From positions 1-32,177 of the forward strand of contig JAFTCX010000042.1 in NCBI GenBank assembly GCA_017454485.1: 32,177 bases of DNA, read 5' to 3'. The position numbers and the translations under genes were made by a program. The stretch comes from Clostridia bacterium (lineage in GTDB: Bacteria > Bacillota > Clostridia > Oscillospirales > Acutalibacteraceae). The notes below the pieces were generated by a model, which was not told where the DNA came from, searched no databases, and was given only the letters and a program-made list of their open reading frames with translations. Below are positions 14,701-23,339 of this stretch, one piece after another. Each line of letters begins with the position of its first letter. Position 1 is the first letter of the stretch.

Positions 14701-17700
14701 CACAGATGCATACAGATCGATGAAGTTGTTCGCAAGGTAGCTCACAGCGTTCACGAGCTGCTCGCGCGGCGTTGCGCCGGTGGCTGCGTTCTGCAAAGCT
14801 TCAAGCTGAGCCTTATAGGTGGGAATGGAACCAACAAGGCCGAAGTTACCGACGCGGAGTTGCGGCTCAAGCATGTTCCAGGTTTTTTCAGGAACTGTAC
14901 TCTGAATATTCGCCATCAGATCAGCCATCTTCGAATCGCCAAGGATGGCAGCGAAAAGGTTCGCATAAGACTTGCGTGTTATGGTTCCATCATAAGCTTC
15001 ATCATCCCAACCGATGAATTTATTGAAGGTTTCATTATCCCAGTAGGAAAGCCAGGTGGTATAATTATTATTAGAGTTCTGCGGAATAATATCGGGATAC
15101 TCATCATAGAACGGATAGTTTGCAACGTATCTCGGACCGAGCGGACAGTCATAGTGACGTGCGTCGCGTTCAATGAAGCCCTGACGCATATCATACAGGA
15201 AGAAGTTCAGCAAATCTGCAACCGAGGCTTCCAGTTCATTCACGCCGAGCATTTCGTCAAGCATTTTCGGGAAGGCCTTGACAAGACCGGCCGCCGACGC
15301 TTCGGAGAGCGAGAAGAAGCTCGATTTGCTGTCCGCAGTCAGCGAAAGCGCAAAATTGACCTTGACCACATAGGCCTTGGACGGGTCAATGCCTTCAAAC
15401 GCCACGGAAACGTCACCGTTTTCGTCCGGTGTGATGGGCTTGGATTCCACGAAGGTATCGGTAAAGTTATTTTCGCTGTCCACAACTCTGGTATAAAGCG
15501 CCAGCTCGTTGGCCGTCCACTTGTACTTACCGTCGGATTCATCCGGGAAGGAGGTGGAAACATTCAACGTGGTGCCGTCAATGACCATCTGCGTGTTGAA
15601 GCTCTGCGGCGCCGCAACCTTCAGGTTGTTGGTATAGGCGTTGGCTGTACCGGTTGCAAAGGACATCGCATCGGCCTTGTTGGTAAACAGGGCAACGCCG
15701 TAGATATCCATGCTGCTGTCAGTCTTTCTGTAGGTACCGGCACCCGGCCAGAAGTACAGCGTCGGCGCGCTGCCAGTGAAGTACTCGCAGTTGCTCAGGG
15801 GCTTGATATAATTCCGAATTTTGCCGGAACCGTCTTGCGTCGGGGCATATTCTTCGCCGCTCAAATAACTATTGTTGGTCTGGGCGCTTGAACTGAACCC
15901 TGCATAGGTATAGGTCAAGTTGCTCGGCAAACCGTTGGTAAGAATTGCAGCAAATTTATAATCTTCACAATTCTCAATGTTGACATTTGGAATTTCAAGG
16001 TAGCTGTTCACTGCATTATCCGCACCATTAAAAGTGAAGACTGCGCAATTTCTTTCGGCGTCATAGGTCACTGTGGATCCGCCGGCCGGTGTTGCCGCAG
16101 CAAGCTGTTCAGCACTGATGTACAGACCGGTTTGCGGCAGATAATAACTCGTTGAACCGCCTTCAATGGTGCCGAGGTAGGACAGATCGTCGTCTGCCAG
16201 CGTGTTTGTAATGTCGATGAACTCAGAACCTTCGCTCTTTGTGAGCTTCTTCATGTCGGCGACGGCGCCGAGAACACCCTCAAAGTTGCCGGAAACAAAC
16301 GTTGCGGTATTTGCGGCTTCACTGTTGTTCAGCGCATACAGACCGAGCAGGTCGGAAGACTTCACGGTCAGGTTGCCGTCGTCCTTCAGCACAACTGCAG
16401 AACCGGCAATCACCTTTTCGCCGTCAACGTCGACGGCAGCGCCGGAAATCTTCAGGTTATCAAGCGTAACATTGCCACCCTCCACGAGGATTGCAGGCAC
16501 GTTGTCCTCAAGAATATCGATCAACGGAGCATTCTGAGAGTTGTCGCTGTAAACAGCGTCCACAGAACCGTTTTTGATTGTGACGTTGCCGCCGATCACA
16601 CGGATAGCCGGTGAACCGTCCACACCATGCAGCGTGTTGCCGCCGAGATCGATGGTGACGTCCTTATCAATCAGCAGCGAGGACGCGGCCACATCTTCGG
16701 AAACAGTCACTGTGTCGCCGGCATTGGCGGCAGCAACCTGAAGCTGGGTAGGATCTTCCACAACGCGGATGCGCATGGTATCGGAAGCTTTACCGTAGCG
16801 ACCGGTCGCAGTCACGTCGGCATAACCGGCGGAAACGGGAATGAGCTTGCCTTCGGAGGTGATTCTCAGAACTTCGGGGTTGGAGGAAAGATAGATGAAA
16901 TCTTCTTCCACACCGTAGTCGTTGTTGTTCGCGTCGCCTTCAGCATCGTACCACGGGGTATCCGGCGTGAGGAGCTTGCGGCCGTAGATGTAATCCACAT
17001 TCAACTGACCTTCGGCGCCAACCGGAAGAATATCAGTGATGCTGCTGACCTTCACCTTATCAAAGAAGCTGATCCAATATTCATCATCATAGCTCGAAGA
17101 GAAAACCGGATTTTCATTTACAGCATCCTTTTGGCAGAAGTCGGACAAAGTGATACGGACGGAACGCATCTGCTTCAAACCGCCGGTTCTTGCCCATTCG
17201 GAAAGGTTCAGCGTTTCGGTTGCAGCACCGCCTTTGGTTTCGGGCATAAACAGGGTATGCACATATGTTGTTTCTTCCACTTCGCCTTCCACGTAGCCGC
17301 AGATACCGTAGTTGATTTCACCGAGGAAATAATCGTCGGACGCCGCAATATCAAGCATGACGTCGCTGGTGTCTTCATCAAGGTAAAGCTTAAGACTGTC
17401 AATTTTAGGTGTGTCGCCGTCATAATACGCATTGAACGAGAAGGTGTTGCGCAGGTTGTTGTTGGTTTCCGGCGTTCCGTAATCCGGCAGAACCTCAACG
17501 GAATATGTCACCTGCGTGCCGGGTTCAATGTAATTCTGGGTGCCGTCAATCTTGCCGTCCCATTTAAAGAGGTCGCTGTCAAAGTAACCGGCGTTGACCA
17601 TGCCGACGGAATCGCTGTAATAAAACGATTTGCGGACATAATCACGGTTTGCGGTCGCATAGACCTCACCAGTCTGGGTATCGGTGACAGTGAACTTCAG

Positions 17701-20700
17701 GGACTTCGCGCTGCGCAGCAGGCCAAGCTCGGCGCCGAGCATGTTCGCGTGGAGGGACAACGTACCGCCGAAGACGTTGCGGACATCCTTCAAATAGGTT
17801 GCGCCCATTTCATAAACATCATACGGCGTTTTTACACCGTCGGAGTTCGGCAGGCCGAGCGGATACAGGAAATTGCCGACAATGGAGCCGTAATAGACGT
17901 TTGCACCGGTAGAAACAGACATCTGCGGGTGTACGGGGTTGCCAAGGAAGTCGTCTTCCCAGGTGCCTTCGTCAAGCATCGGCGCCTGTGTCCAGTCGCC
18001 ATAGAACGCAAGATACGGAACGTGCAGGTCGGGCTGACCTTCCGTTTTGCTGGTCAAGGTAACGAAGCCTTCCACATAGATGCCGTTGGCAAAGTTTTCA
18101 TCCATATAGGCCTTTGCTTCTGCACCGAGGGTGACGGTCACAGTCACAGTTGCACTTGCATTTGCCGGAACGGTCACGGTGTTCGCTGCGGGCGTCACAG
18201 TGGACATTGCAGTCAGATCATACGGTTCGCCGGACATGAATTTCACGTCTTCCAGCTCGTCAATTGCATATACACGATGGCCGTAAGAATTCTCGCGGAA
18301 CGGGAGTCCGGTTGCTTTGAACGCGTCGGCCTTTTCAGGGTCAACGCGGCGGGTCTGGTAGGAAACGTCCTGAATGTCAACCTTTTCGGTCTGAACATTC
18401 GCGGAAACGTCAAACACAAGATCCTGTGCGCCGGTGTTGACCACGCTGAAGGTCATCTCATACACGCCGGTTTTTGCCTTGTCGTCGCCAAGGTCAAGCT
18501 TCGGCGTCGGGGTGCCGTTCACGGACACATATGCGTTGGAAGCAAGCGCGGCGTCAATGTTGACGAGACCTGCGCCCTGCTTACGCGGAGAGTACGGAAT
18601 GCCGCTGTCGCCAAAGAGGACGGGCGTTGCGGTGCTCATCATGAGCGCCTTGGCAACGGTCTGCTTTGCAGAACCGGCAAGCGCAGCCGAAGCAGGCGCA
18701 TAGTTGGTGACCTGTTCTTTATCAGCGTCACTCAGAGCGTTATAAAGGATTCGGCCGTAAGTAGCCGCAGATGCAAAGTCATCGATTGATGCAGGCTGCG
18801 TAACATTGTTGGTATACGCATTCACGTTTTCAACCGTTGTTGCCTGCTGCAGCAATGCTGCATAAGCTTCTTCCGCAGCCGTCAGAGTTGCAAGATTCGT
18901 GACCTTTGCCTTGTAGGCCGTTGCGTTTGTGTCAGCCGTGTTGTTCAGATTGTCATAGTAGCGTCTTGCTTCGTCGATCTTGGCTTTGCAGGCAAGCGTC
19001 AGCTCCACATCGCCGATGGCGTTAATCAAAGAAACCGTCAATTGCGCTTCCGCGTTGAAGAGATATTTCAGATATGTGGCGGAAATCGTGCTGTAAACGT
19101 TGTTCAGCCAGCGATTATACCAGAATCTCGAAGCATCAACCAAGGCCTTATAATCATCAGTATACGCAACGGTTTTGAGAGCCTTTAAGATATACGAATT
19201 CAGCAGGGTGCGCTGTGCATTTCTAAGCTTATTCTTATAAGTAGCTGTAATCTTCGCTTGATCCGTAGCAGAAAGAGATTCAAGCGCGATTCTCGCTTCA
19301 TGCATGCGACCCATGTATCCAAGATAGCCGCCCGTAGCGTCAGCAACGGAGCCGATCGCGTTGAGCTTCGTCTGCGCGTTCGCAACCGTGAATTGATTGT
19401 AATAGCTCTTCACAATGCCGTTCGCATAGTTCACTCTGCCGTCACGGGCGGATTTTGAAGATTCGGGCAGCGCGTCAATAGCAGCTTCCAATGCATGAAT
19501 TTTTTCTTCACATTCCACAGAGCCGTCAAGGGTGCCGATCTCACTCGCCAAACGATTGACATAGGCCGCTTCAAAATTCAGGAAAGAAGTATCATTGACA
19601 GGATTCTGATTGTTCAAATCTTGCACAACCAGTGCGGACACACCGGCAAGATACGGAGACGACATGGAGGTACCGCTCATCAGACCGTATTTGTTGCCCT
19701 TCAGCGTGGAATACACACTGCCGCCGTAACCGGTAATTTCCGGCTTCAGCTTGAGGTCGGGTGTAACGCCCCAAGAGGAGAAATCGGACATTTCGCCTGC
19801 AGTCGGGTTGTTGATGAAGGTGGTGGCATCGGTAATTACAAGCTGATGGGAAGCCTCGGGGTTGGATTCCTGTGCAACAAGGAATTCACCGTCTGCCTTG
19901 GAGATGAAGATCGCAGGAATGGAAACGTCGTTGTTTTCCATCATGTTGACCAGCGAACCGTCGGAATGGTCACAGACGATCAGACCAATGGCGCCAGCGT
20001 CCTCTGCGCGGGCAACCGTTTCGGTAAAGGTTTCGCCTCTGAGAATCACAGCGTATTTGCCTTTGATTCCGCTGGACTTTGCATAGTTTTCAAAGTCGCC
20101 CGGCGTACCGGTCAAAAGCTTTCCTTCGCCGTCCTTCAAAAGCGCATACTCTTTTACGGTGCCGGAATGCTTTTCAATGCTGCGTTCTTCTTCCGTTGCA
20201 TTGTTCGTATAGGCAATTCCTCTGCCGTCAACAATCACGGATTTTGCATAGTAGTTTTTACTTGAAATTGACGCCACGGCAAGGTTGTCGTCATAGGAAG
20301 CGGGAGAGCCGACGATGCCGTTGTCCGGGTTGGACGCAAGCGATTCATCGGTACCGTAAAGGTTGCCCTTTGCGGCGTTGTATTCGTTACCGGCGGAAGC
20401 GCAGACCACCACGCCCGCGTCGGCAGCCGCCTGGAAAGCGGCGTCGTATTGAGGACGGTCACCGCCATAGGTGAAGCCCGCCCAGGAGCCAAGAGAAAGG
20501 TTGATGACGTCTGCGCCAAGCAGCACAGCGTCCTCCATAGCGGCAAGGATGTCGGCATAGTTACCGGCACGCTCGTAGCCGAAGACCTTCATCTCAAGGA
20601 GCTGTGCATCAGGCGCAACACCTTCAAACACAACCTTGCCTTCGGCGTCGGTTTCGTAACCGGCAGTGATACCGGAAACGTGAGTACCATGATCGCCCTG

Positions 20701-21687
20701 CTCGTCATCATTGAAATAGCTGAACGCCCAGCTCCAATAGCTCGGATCGTCTGGATAGCGGAAATATTCGTGTCCGACAAAGATATCATCCTCGGAATAC
20801 GCGAACGCATAAGGAACCTTTGAGTTGCGATAAAGGCTGCGCGCAAAGGCACCGAGAGAAGCAGAGTTCTTGGAACGCTGATAAGCATTTGTCAGTTCCC
20901 ATTTTGCAGCGATGTCCTCTTTCGCAAGCTTCGGATTGGAAACAGGATTTTGGAACGCCTTATGGAAGGTCGTCTTCACAGAATCCGTAGCAGAATCATA
21001 AGTATAGCTCGAATCCAAACCGGTGTCGATGACCGCAACAACCGTACCCGTTCCCTTGTTGGACGTGGTGTTGTCGCTGCCGGTAAAGTACTTTGCAGCC
21101 TTCTGCTCTTCCGTTGTCACGGAGGAAGCGTCTGTGGGAACCGGCGTATAGATCGGCGCGGTGTAGACAGATTCAACGCCGCGGATGGCCGCGATCTCGT
21201 TGATCTGCGAGGGCTTCGCATTGATGGCAAACGCATTGGTCAAAAGGGAATAAGAATACATGACGTCGAGATCCTGATTCTTCATCACCTTTTTTGCAAT
21301 GCGTCCCTGCACGCTTTTCTGTTCACTTTCCAGCTTCTTCTGTGCTTTCTGCACCTTTTCGCTGTCTGCCTCAGAGCTGTCGTTTCCGGCAAGAGCACCT
21401 TCGCCGGGAAGCTTAACAATGAGGGTCACGTCCTCTTCCGAATCGCCAACAGTTTCAGACAGTGTTGTTTCTCCGGAAGCAATCGCGTCGATCTGATCTT
21501 CTGTCAGATCGTAGCCGTATTTGTCGGAGATGTCCTTCAGCTCTTCGCGCGTGTAGGTCACTTCTTCTGCGGCTTGCTCGGCTGCGGCTTCGGCCACATC
21601 GGCAGCAAACACAGAAAAGGCCACAGTCACGGAAGACAGCAGCATCAGAACAGCCAACAAAACAGCCAGAACTTTTTTGCTTTTCAT
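11785..21687 (-). CDS. Giant secreted S8 (subtilisin-like, lactocepin-type) peptidase
   Basis: 3300 residues, exported and cell-envelope-associated. A signal peptide (1-29, ending SVFAA) precedes an I9-like propeptide (about 85-180) and the S8 domain with D221 (VIDTGLD), H333 (GDHGTHVSG), oxyanion N434 (SAGNE), a PA domain (about 510-620) and nucleophile S674 (SGTSMSSP). A ~315-residue helical insert (about 692-1008) splits the catalytic fold, which resumes at ALMMSTATP...GIPYSPRKQGAGLVNIDAA. Fn3-like strands follow (1055-1190), then a beta-helix region (about 1645-1850), an InlB/Flg_new-type repeat (about 2450-2520, YELNGG...GWYTS...VYAKW), a second beta-helix (about 2600-2780), a Cys/His-rich ribbon (about 3172-3229, CSMC, CDRC) and a Gly/Ser linker with a hydrophobic-basic tail. 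There is no LPXTG motif. GAAAGGA precedes ATG 21687. It probably digests host or dietary protein. Confidence 0.93.
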   Translation of the reverse strand: MKSKKVLAVLLAVLMLLSSVTVAFSVFAADVAEAAAEQAAEEVTYTREELKDISDKYGYDLTEDQIDAIASGETTLSETVGDSEEDVTLIVKLPGEGALAGNDSSEADSEKVQKAQKKLESEQKSVQGRIAKKVMKNQDLDVMYSYSLLTNAFAINAKPSQINEIAAIRGVESVYTAPIYTPVPTDASSVTTEEQKAAKYFTGSDNTTSNKGTGTVVAVIDTGLDSSYTYDSATDSVKTTFHKAFQNPVSNPKLAKEDIAAKWELTNAYQRSKNSASLGAFARSLYRNSKVPYAFAYSEDDIFVGHEYFRYPDDPSYWSWAFSYFNDDEQGDHGTHVSGITAGYETDAEGKVVFEGVAPDAQLLEMKVFGYERAGNYADILAAMEDAVLLGADVINLSLGSWAGFTYGGDRPQYDAAFQAAADAGVVVCASAGNEYNAAKGNLYGTDESLASNPDNGIVGSPASYDDNLAVASISSKNYYAKSVIVDGRGIAYTNNATEEERSIEKHSGTVKEYALLKDGEGKLLTGTPGDFENYAKSSGIKGKYAVILRGETFTETVARAEDAGAIGLIVCDHSDGSLVNMMENNDVSIPAIFISKADGEFLVAQESNPEASHQLVITDATTFINNPTAGEMSDFSSWGVTPDLKLKPEITGYGGSVYSTLKGNKYGLMSGTSMSSPYLAGVSALVVQDLNNQNPVNDTSFLNFEAAYVNRLASEIGTLDGSVECEEKIHALEAAIDALPESSKSARDGRVNYANGIVKSYYNQFTVANAQTKLNAIGSVADATGGYLGYMGRMHEARIALESLSATDQAKITATYKNKLRNAQRTLLNSYILKALKTVAYTDDYKALVDASRFWYNRWLNNVYSTISATYLKYLFNAEAQLTVSLINAIGDVELTLACKAKIDEARRYYDNLNNTADTNATAYKAKVTNLATLTAAEEAYAALLQQATTVENVNAYTNNVTQPASIDDFASAATYGRILYNALSDADKEQVTNYAPASAALAGSAKQTVAKALMMSTATPVLFGDSGIPYSPRKQGAGLVNIDAALASNAYVSVNGTPTPKLDLGDDKAKTGVYEMTFSVVNTGAQDLVFDVSANVQTEKVDIQDVSYQTRRVDPEKADAFKATGLPFRENSYGHRVYAIDELEDVKFMSGEPYDLTAMSTVTPAANTVTVPANASATVTVTVTLGAEAKAYMDENFANGIYVEGFVTLTSKTEGQPDLHVPYLAFYGDWTQAPMLDEGTWEDDFLGNPVHPQMSVSTGANVYYGSIVGNFLYPLGLPNSDGVKTPYDVYEMGATYLKDVRNVFGGTLSLHANMLGAELGLLRSAKSLKFTVTDTQTGEVYATANRDYVRKSFYYSDSVGMVNAGYFDSDLFKWDGKIDGTQNYIEPGTQVTYSVEVLPDYGTPETNNNLRNTFSFNAYYDGDTPKIDSLKLYLDEDTSDVMLDIAASDDYFLGEINYGICGYVEGEVEETTYVHTLFMPETKGGAATETLNLSEWARTGGLKQMRSVRITLSDFCQKDAVNENPVFSSSYDDEYWISFFDKVKVSSITDILPVGAEGQLNVDYIYGRKLLTPDTPWYDAEGDANNNDYGVEEDFIYLSSNPEVLRITSEGKLIPVSAGYADVTATGRYGKASDTMRIRVVEDPTQLQVAAANAGDTVTVSEDVAASSLLIDKDVTIDLGGNTLHGVDGSPAIRVIGGNVTIKNGSVDAVYSDNSQNAPLIDILEDNVPAILVEGGNVTLDNLKISGAAVDVDGEKVIAGSAVVLKDDGNLTVKSSDLLGLYALNNSEAANTATFVSGNFEGVLGAVADMKKLTKSEGSEFIDITNTLADDDLSYLGTIEGGSTSYYLPQTGLYISAEQLAAATPAGGSTVTYDAERNCAVFTFNGADNAVNSYLEIPNVNIENCEDYKFAAILTNGLPSNLTYTYAGFSSSAQTNNSYLSGEEYAPTQDGSGKIRNYIKPLSNCEYFTGSAPTLYFWPGAGTYRKTDSSMDIYGVALFTNKADAMSFATGTANAYTNNLKVAAPQSFNTQMVIDGTTLNVSTSFPDESDGKYKWTANELALYTRVVDSENNFTDTFVESKPITPDENGDVSVAFEGIDPSKAYVVKVNFALSLTADSKSSFFSLSEASAAGLVKAFPKMLDEMLGVNELEASVADLLNFFLYDMRQGFIERDARHYDCPLGPRYVANYPFYDEYPDIIPQNSNNNYTTWLSYWDNETFNKFIGWDDEAYDGTITRKSYANLFAAILGDSKMADLMANIQSTVPEKTWNMLEPQLRVGNFGLVGSIPTYKAQLEALQNAATGATPREQLVNAVSYLANNFIDLYASVLSVINSTYAEGVSFSSYSDPTSNDSLLNVLDGKNITDTYNFGKYNDRQAEMIEKVNAVRASVAYIQNAKNGLMKAMNAALYGTLASYQTEASDLMSLYFDENAISGGVLDLGRTAEYEAEANYDGFITYELNGGVNDEANPIGYQRVLPVTFAAPTKEGYAFDGWYTSPDFAEGTKITGTTDSTEGDITVYAKWSIQSYVMTFMLGDTVVDSVTYTYGEQTKATDKLSVATGLSFKYWYGEDSSKAYEFGKMPAHDVTLKAQLSYMSLDDFTKNGDTYVWPKDNNASLRLTVDRNCTIDFGGKVVSNMNDLAIIVVEGGKTVTIKNAIFAPADYLNTSNETATVLVNDGSKLTLENCVIKGAVTRTENGAYASCSAVKVSDGRVTAKNCVLTGLYAIDNTKGSFVTASPVVEYTTGVYAGQIAPFAAATNVSMTSGRVVDASAFVNDASASDLYASHVKVVAPSEFNVNSFDFEYLPDTDEVEINPVSAVALDLPDGTNFTYVPTAAGFDDTIEPLVDGSVKIGNFMVGTHKLQANYSVSMKLAEDTAAFIYQLDDGMTAASKKEVSAFDALLPDYANIITKWNNNKDKIIQKFAQYADNALLKIYLDEIRTAIDNINGTGSKEGILPRLQAKLDAYKALTSDSEKLAWLLANKADVIALTIELDDNSTVIASNCMYLNAMAQTFFGTDYSDKLQQVFEIQQMVNNLRIAAEKQPSFAAAEYASASDKNAFVASLLSGTTAYAGEAKVEGVVDLGDKVTFTRYIDPTNESFSAPTKFTVLQNSMLKDIVIPEEFPRIEWKVPNTELKELGTFAVTAVYTPTDTVKYNIVEFTIDVEVISPATYCERNGHNYGDLIIVDADCTTDGNATRVCSMCGDVKVEEVYKKLGHIDEDNNNICDRCKEYINDTGRGGVNLLLGALNYISSFFRGVLQLLTRSSGSSTGGTGSGNSGSGIFASDSFIVRFLRWLFRNI

Positions 21688-21807
21688 GGTGGTTTATCCT
21701 TTCTCCATAGAATATTTATTTAAAACACACCCCTTGCCCGGGCGCGCTTCAAACCGAAACGAAAGAGAAACGAGTGCTCACTTCTTGAAAAAAATATGAA
21801 ATAGACT

Positions 21808-21892
21808 TTGACAAAATCGTCAATTGTGTTGCAAACATAGTAACTCATACTATATCTTGAGTTATTATATCTGATAAATCTTTTCAATTCAA
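21808..21892 (-). promoter_or_regulatory. Promoter and structured leader of the subtilase gene
   Basis: On the minus strand, TTGAAT (21887-21892), 17-bp spacer, perfect TATAAT (21864-21869). The expected start near 21857 gives a leader of about 170 bases. Two inverted repeats lie there: TAACTCA/TGAGTTA (21841-21847 with 21858-21864), straddling the start site like an operator, and TTGAC/GTCAA (21808-21812 with 21819-21823). The remaining 21688-21807 holds the ribosome binding site and no gene. Confidence 0.75.
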
Positions 21893-21988
21893 TATCAATT
21901 TTGAAAAATGCAGGCTGAAAATGAAGAAAAAATAAACAAAATTCAATCGCCGTTTTTATCTATTTTTTTAAAACTTCTTAATGTAAGA

Positions 21989-22019
21989 AACAAAAATAGG
22001 GCTCTTGTCTATTTTTGTT
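21989..22019. other. AT-rich palindrome in the subtilase/MFS intergenic region
   Basis: A perfect 11-bp inverted repeat (AACAAAAATAG/CTATTTTTGTT) with a 9-base centre. It lies in an AT-rich stretch (21893-22032) that carries no supported gene, between the operon terminator and the subtilase promoter. It may be a back-up terminator or a protein site; nothing decides between them. Confidence 0.45.
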
Positions 22020-22032
22020 CATAAATTAACGC

Positions 22033-22060
22033 AAAAAAAAGGAACTGCCTGAGCAGCTCC
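22033..22060 (-). terminator. Terminator of the ligase-ACP-condensation-MFS operon
   Basis: An 8-bp stem GGAGCTGC/GCAGTTCC (one G-T pair) with a TCAG loop at 22041-22060 is followed on the minus strand by eight Ts (22040-22033). It begins about 22 bases after the MFS stop codon. Confidence 0.92.
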
Positions 22061-22082
22061 CTTATGATCGTTACAGTAATCC

Positions 22083-23321
22083 TTATGCGGCCTTTTTCTT
22101 CATCGGACCGACAGCCAGCGCAAGGAACAGCAAAACGGTTCCAACCACGCAGATTGCAGCAGCCGTAATATAGCCCTTGGAAAAGCTTCCCGTTGCAGTC
22201 ACAACACGGCCGATCACCTGCGTTGCAAGTGCGGCGCCGCCCCAAAACGCACCGCCCGAAAAGATCGGATTGATGGAGTTGAGGTCCTTGTTGCCGAAGA
22301 GGGTCGCCGTGATGACCGGGCAGATGTTAGAGGTCATTGCGCCCGTTACGCAAAGCACAGAGCAGATGACGGCAAGCCAAATAACCGCCATGTTCGGATA
22401 AACAAGCGCGTAAACCAACGCGCCGGCCACCAGCGGCACAGCGGTCAGAAGAATCAGACCCTTGATGCCGAGCTTGTTGGTGATTGCGCCGCCGAGGAAG
22501 ACGAACAGGATGCCGACGCCCTGCATGATGCCCTGCATTGCGGAAGCAGTGGACTGTGCCATGCCGTAGGTCGTAAGCAGCGACGGCATATAGGTGCTGA
22601 TGCCGAGATAAGAGATCGAGAGCATCAAAATGCCGACGAAAACAAGCCAGAAGGACGGCGTCTTGAGCGCCTGACCCTTGGTCAGACCCGGAACCTCAGC
22701 AGCCTGCGCCTGAGCAGCACCGGCAGCAGCGCCGGACTGCGCCTTTTCCTGCTTCGGGATAATAAAGAAGGCGACGAGGTTGCAAACAAGGACGATCACC
22801 ATGATGACAAGATATACCTGTCTCCATGCCATCACGCCAAGCAGTGCACCCGGCAGGAAGGAGAACGCGGTTGCGCCGACAGAGGCGGACGCGAGCACAA
22901 GGGCAATAATTGTGGAGACCTTTGCGCCGTAGTTGCCGAAATACGGGGTGATCGTTGCAACGCCCATCGCGTGCGTTCCGAAGGCAAGATTGATGCCGCC
23001 GAACAAACCGGCAACGATGATCATCCAGATTGCGGAAGCAAAGCTGCAGATCAGGCAATATACAACGGCAAGCACGCCGCAGATCACAAAGATCACACGC
23101 GGTTCAATCTTTTTCAGTAGTGTGCCGAAAAGGAACGTGGAGCAAATGAAGGTCATAATGCAGCCGAAGGTTGCGGAAAGCGCGATGGTTGCCATGTTTT
23201 CAGCGCCCCACTCCTCCATAAACGATGGAAGAAAAATGGAAAACGTGGAATTTATACCCATGTTCGCAAAAAGCGCGATCATAGCGCCGATGACGGCTCT
23301 GGTTGATTTTTTGGAATCCAT
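22083..23321 (-). CDS. MFS transporter (OFA-like), putative product exporter
   Basis: 412 residues with 12 predicted membrane helices in two halves joined by a central cytoplasmic loop (around 195-225, rich in Ala/Gln). The overall pattern (MALFANMGINSTFSIFLPSF start, TYGMAQSTASAMQGIMQGVGI in the second half, short basic tail KKKAA) fits the major facilitator superfamily, close to the oxalate/formate-antiporter-like group. It is the last gene of the operon, 18 bases after the condensation gene, and ends at a strong terminator, so export of the operon's product is the likely role; uptake of a precursor is the alternative. The start is ATG 23321, because AAAGGAG lies 8 bases upstream; the frame extends only to a TTG inside that ribosome binding site. 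Confidence 0.88.
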   Translation of the reverse strand: MDSKKSTRAVIGAMIALFANMGINSTFSIFLPSFMEEWGAENMATIALSATFGCIMTFICSTFLFGTLLKKIEPRVIFVICGVLAVVYCLICSFASAIWMIIVAGLFGGINLAFGTHAMGVATITPYFGNYGAKVSTIIALVLASASVGATAFSFLPGALLGVMAWRQVYLVIMVIVLVCNLVAFFIIPKQEKAQSGAAAGAAQAQAAEVPGLTKGQALKTPSFWLVFVGILMLSISYLGISTYMPSLLTTYGMAQSTASAMQGIMQGVGILFVFLGGAITNKLGIKGLILLTAVPLVAGALVYALVYPNMAVIWLAVICSVLCVTGAMTSNICPVITATLFGNKDLNSINPIFSGGAFWGGAALATQVIGRVVTATGSFSKGYITAAAICVVGTVLLFLALAVGPMKKKAA

Positions 23322-23339
23322 GGTTGTTTCTCCTTTCAA

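Noticed and set aside
12037-18789. Long plus-strand open frames opposite the protease gene (12037-13689, 13936-15891, 16627-18789)
   Set aside because: They mirror the protease reading frame on the other strand, lack ribosome binding sites and recognisable domains, and result from the codon bias of the real gene.
21893-22032. Small gene in the AT-rich gap
   Set aside because: No frame with a ribosome binding site and reasonable composition; only palindromes are visible.
23322-23339. MFS gene start at the TTG 23339
   Set aside because: That codon lies directly before the ribosome binding site (AAAGGAG) which serves ATG 23321.
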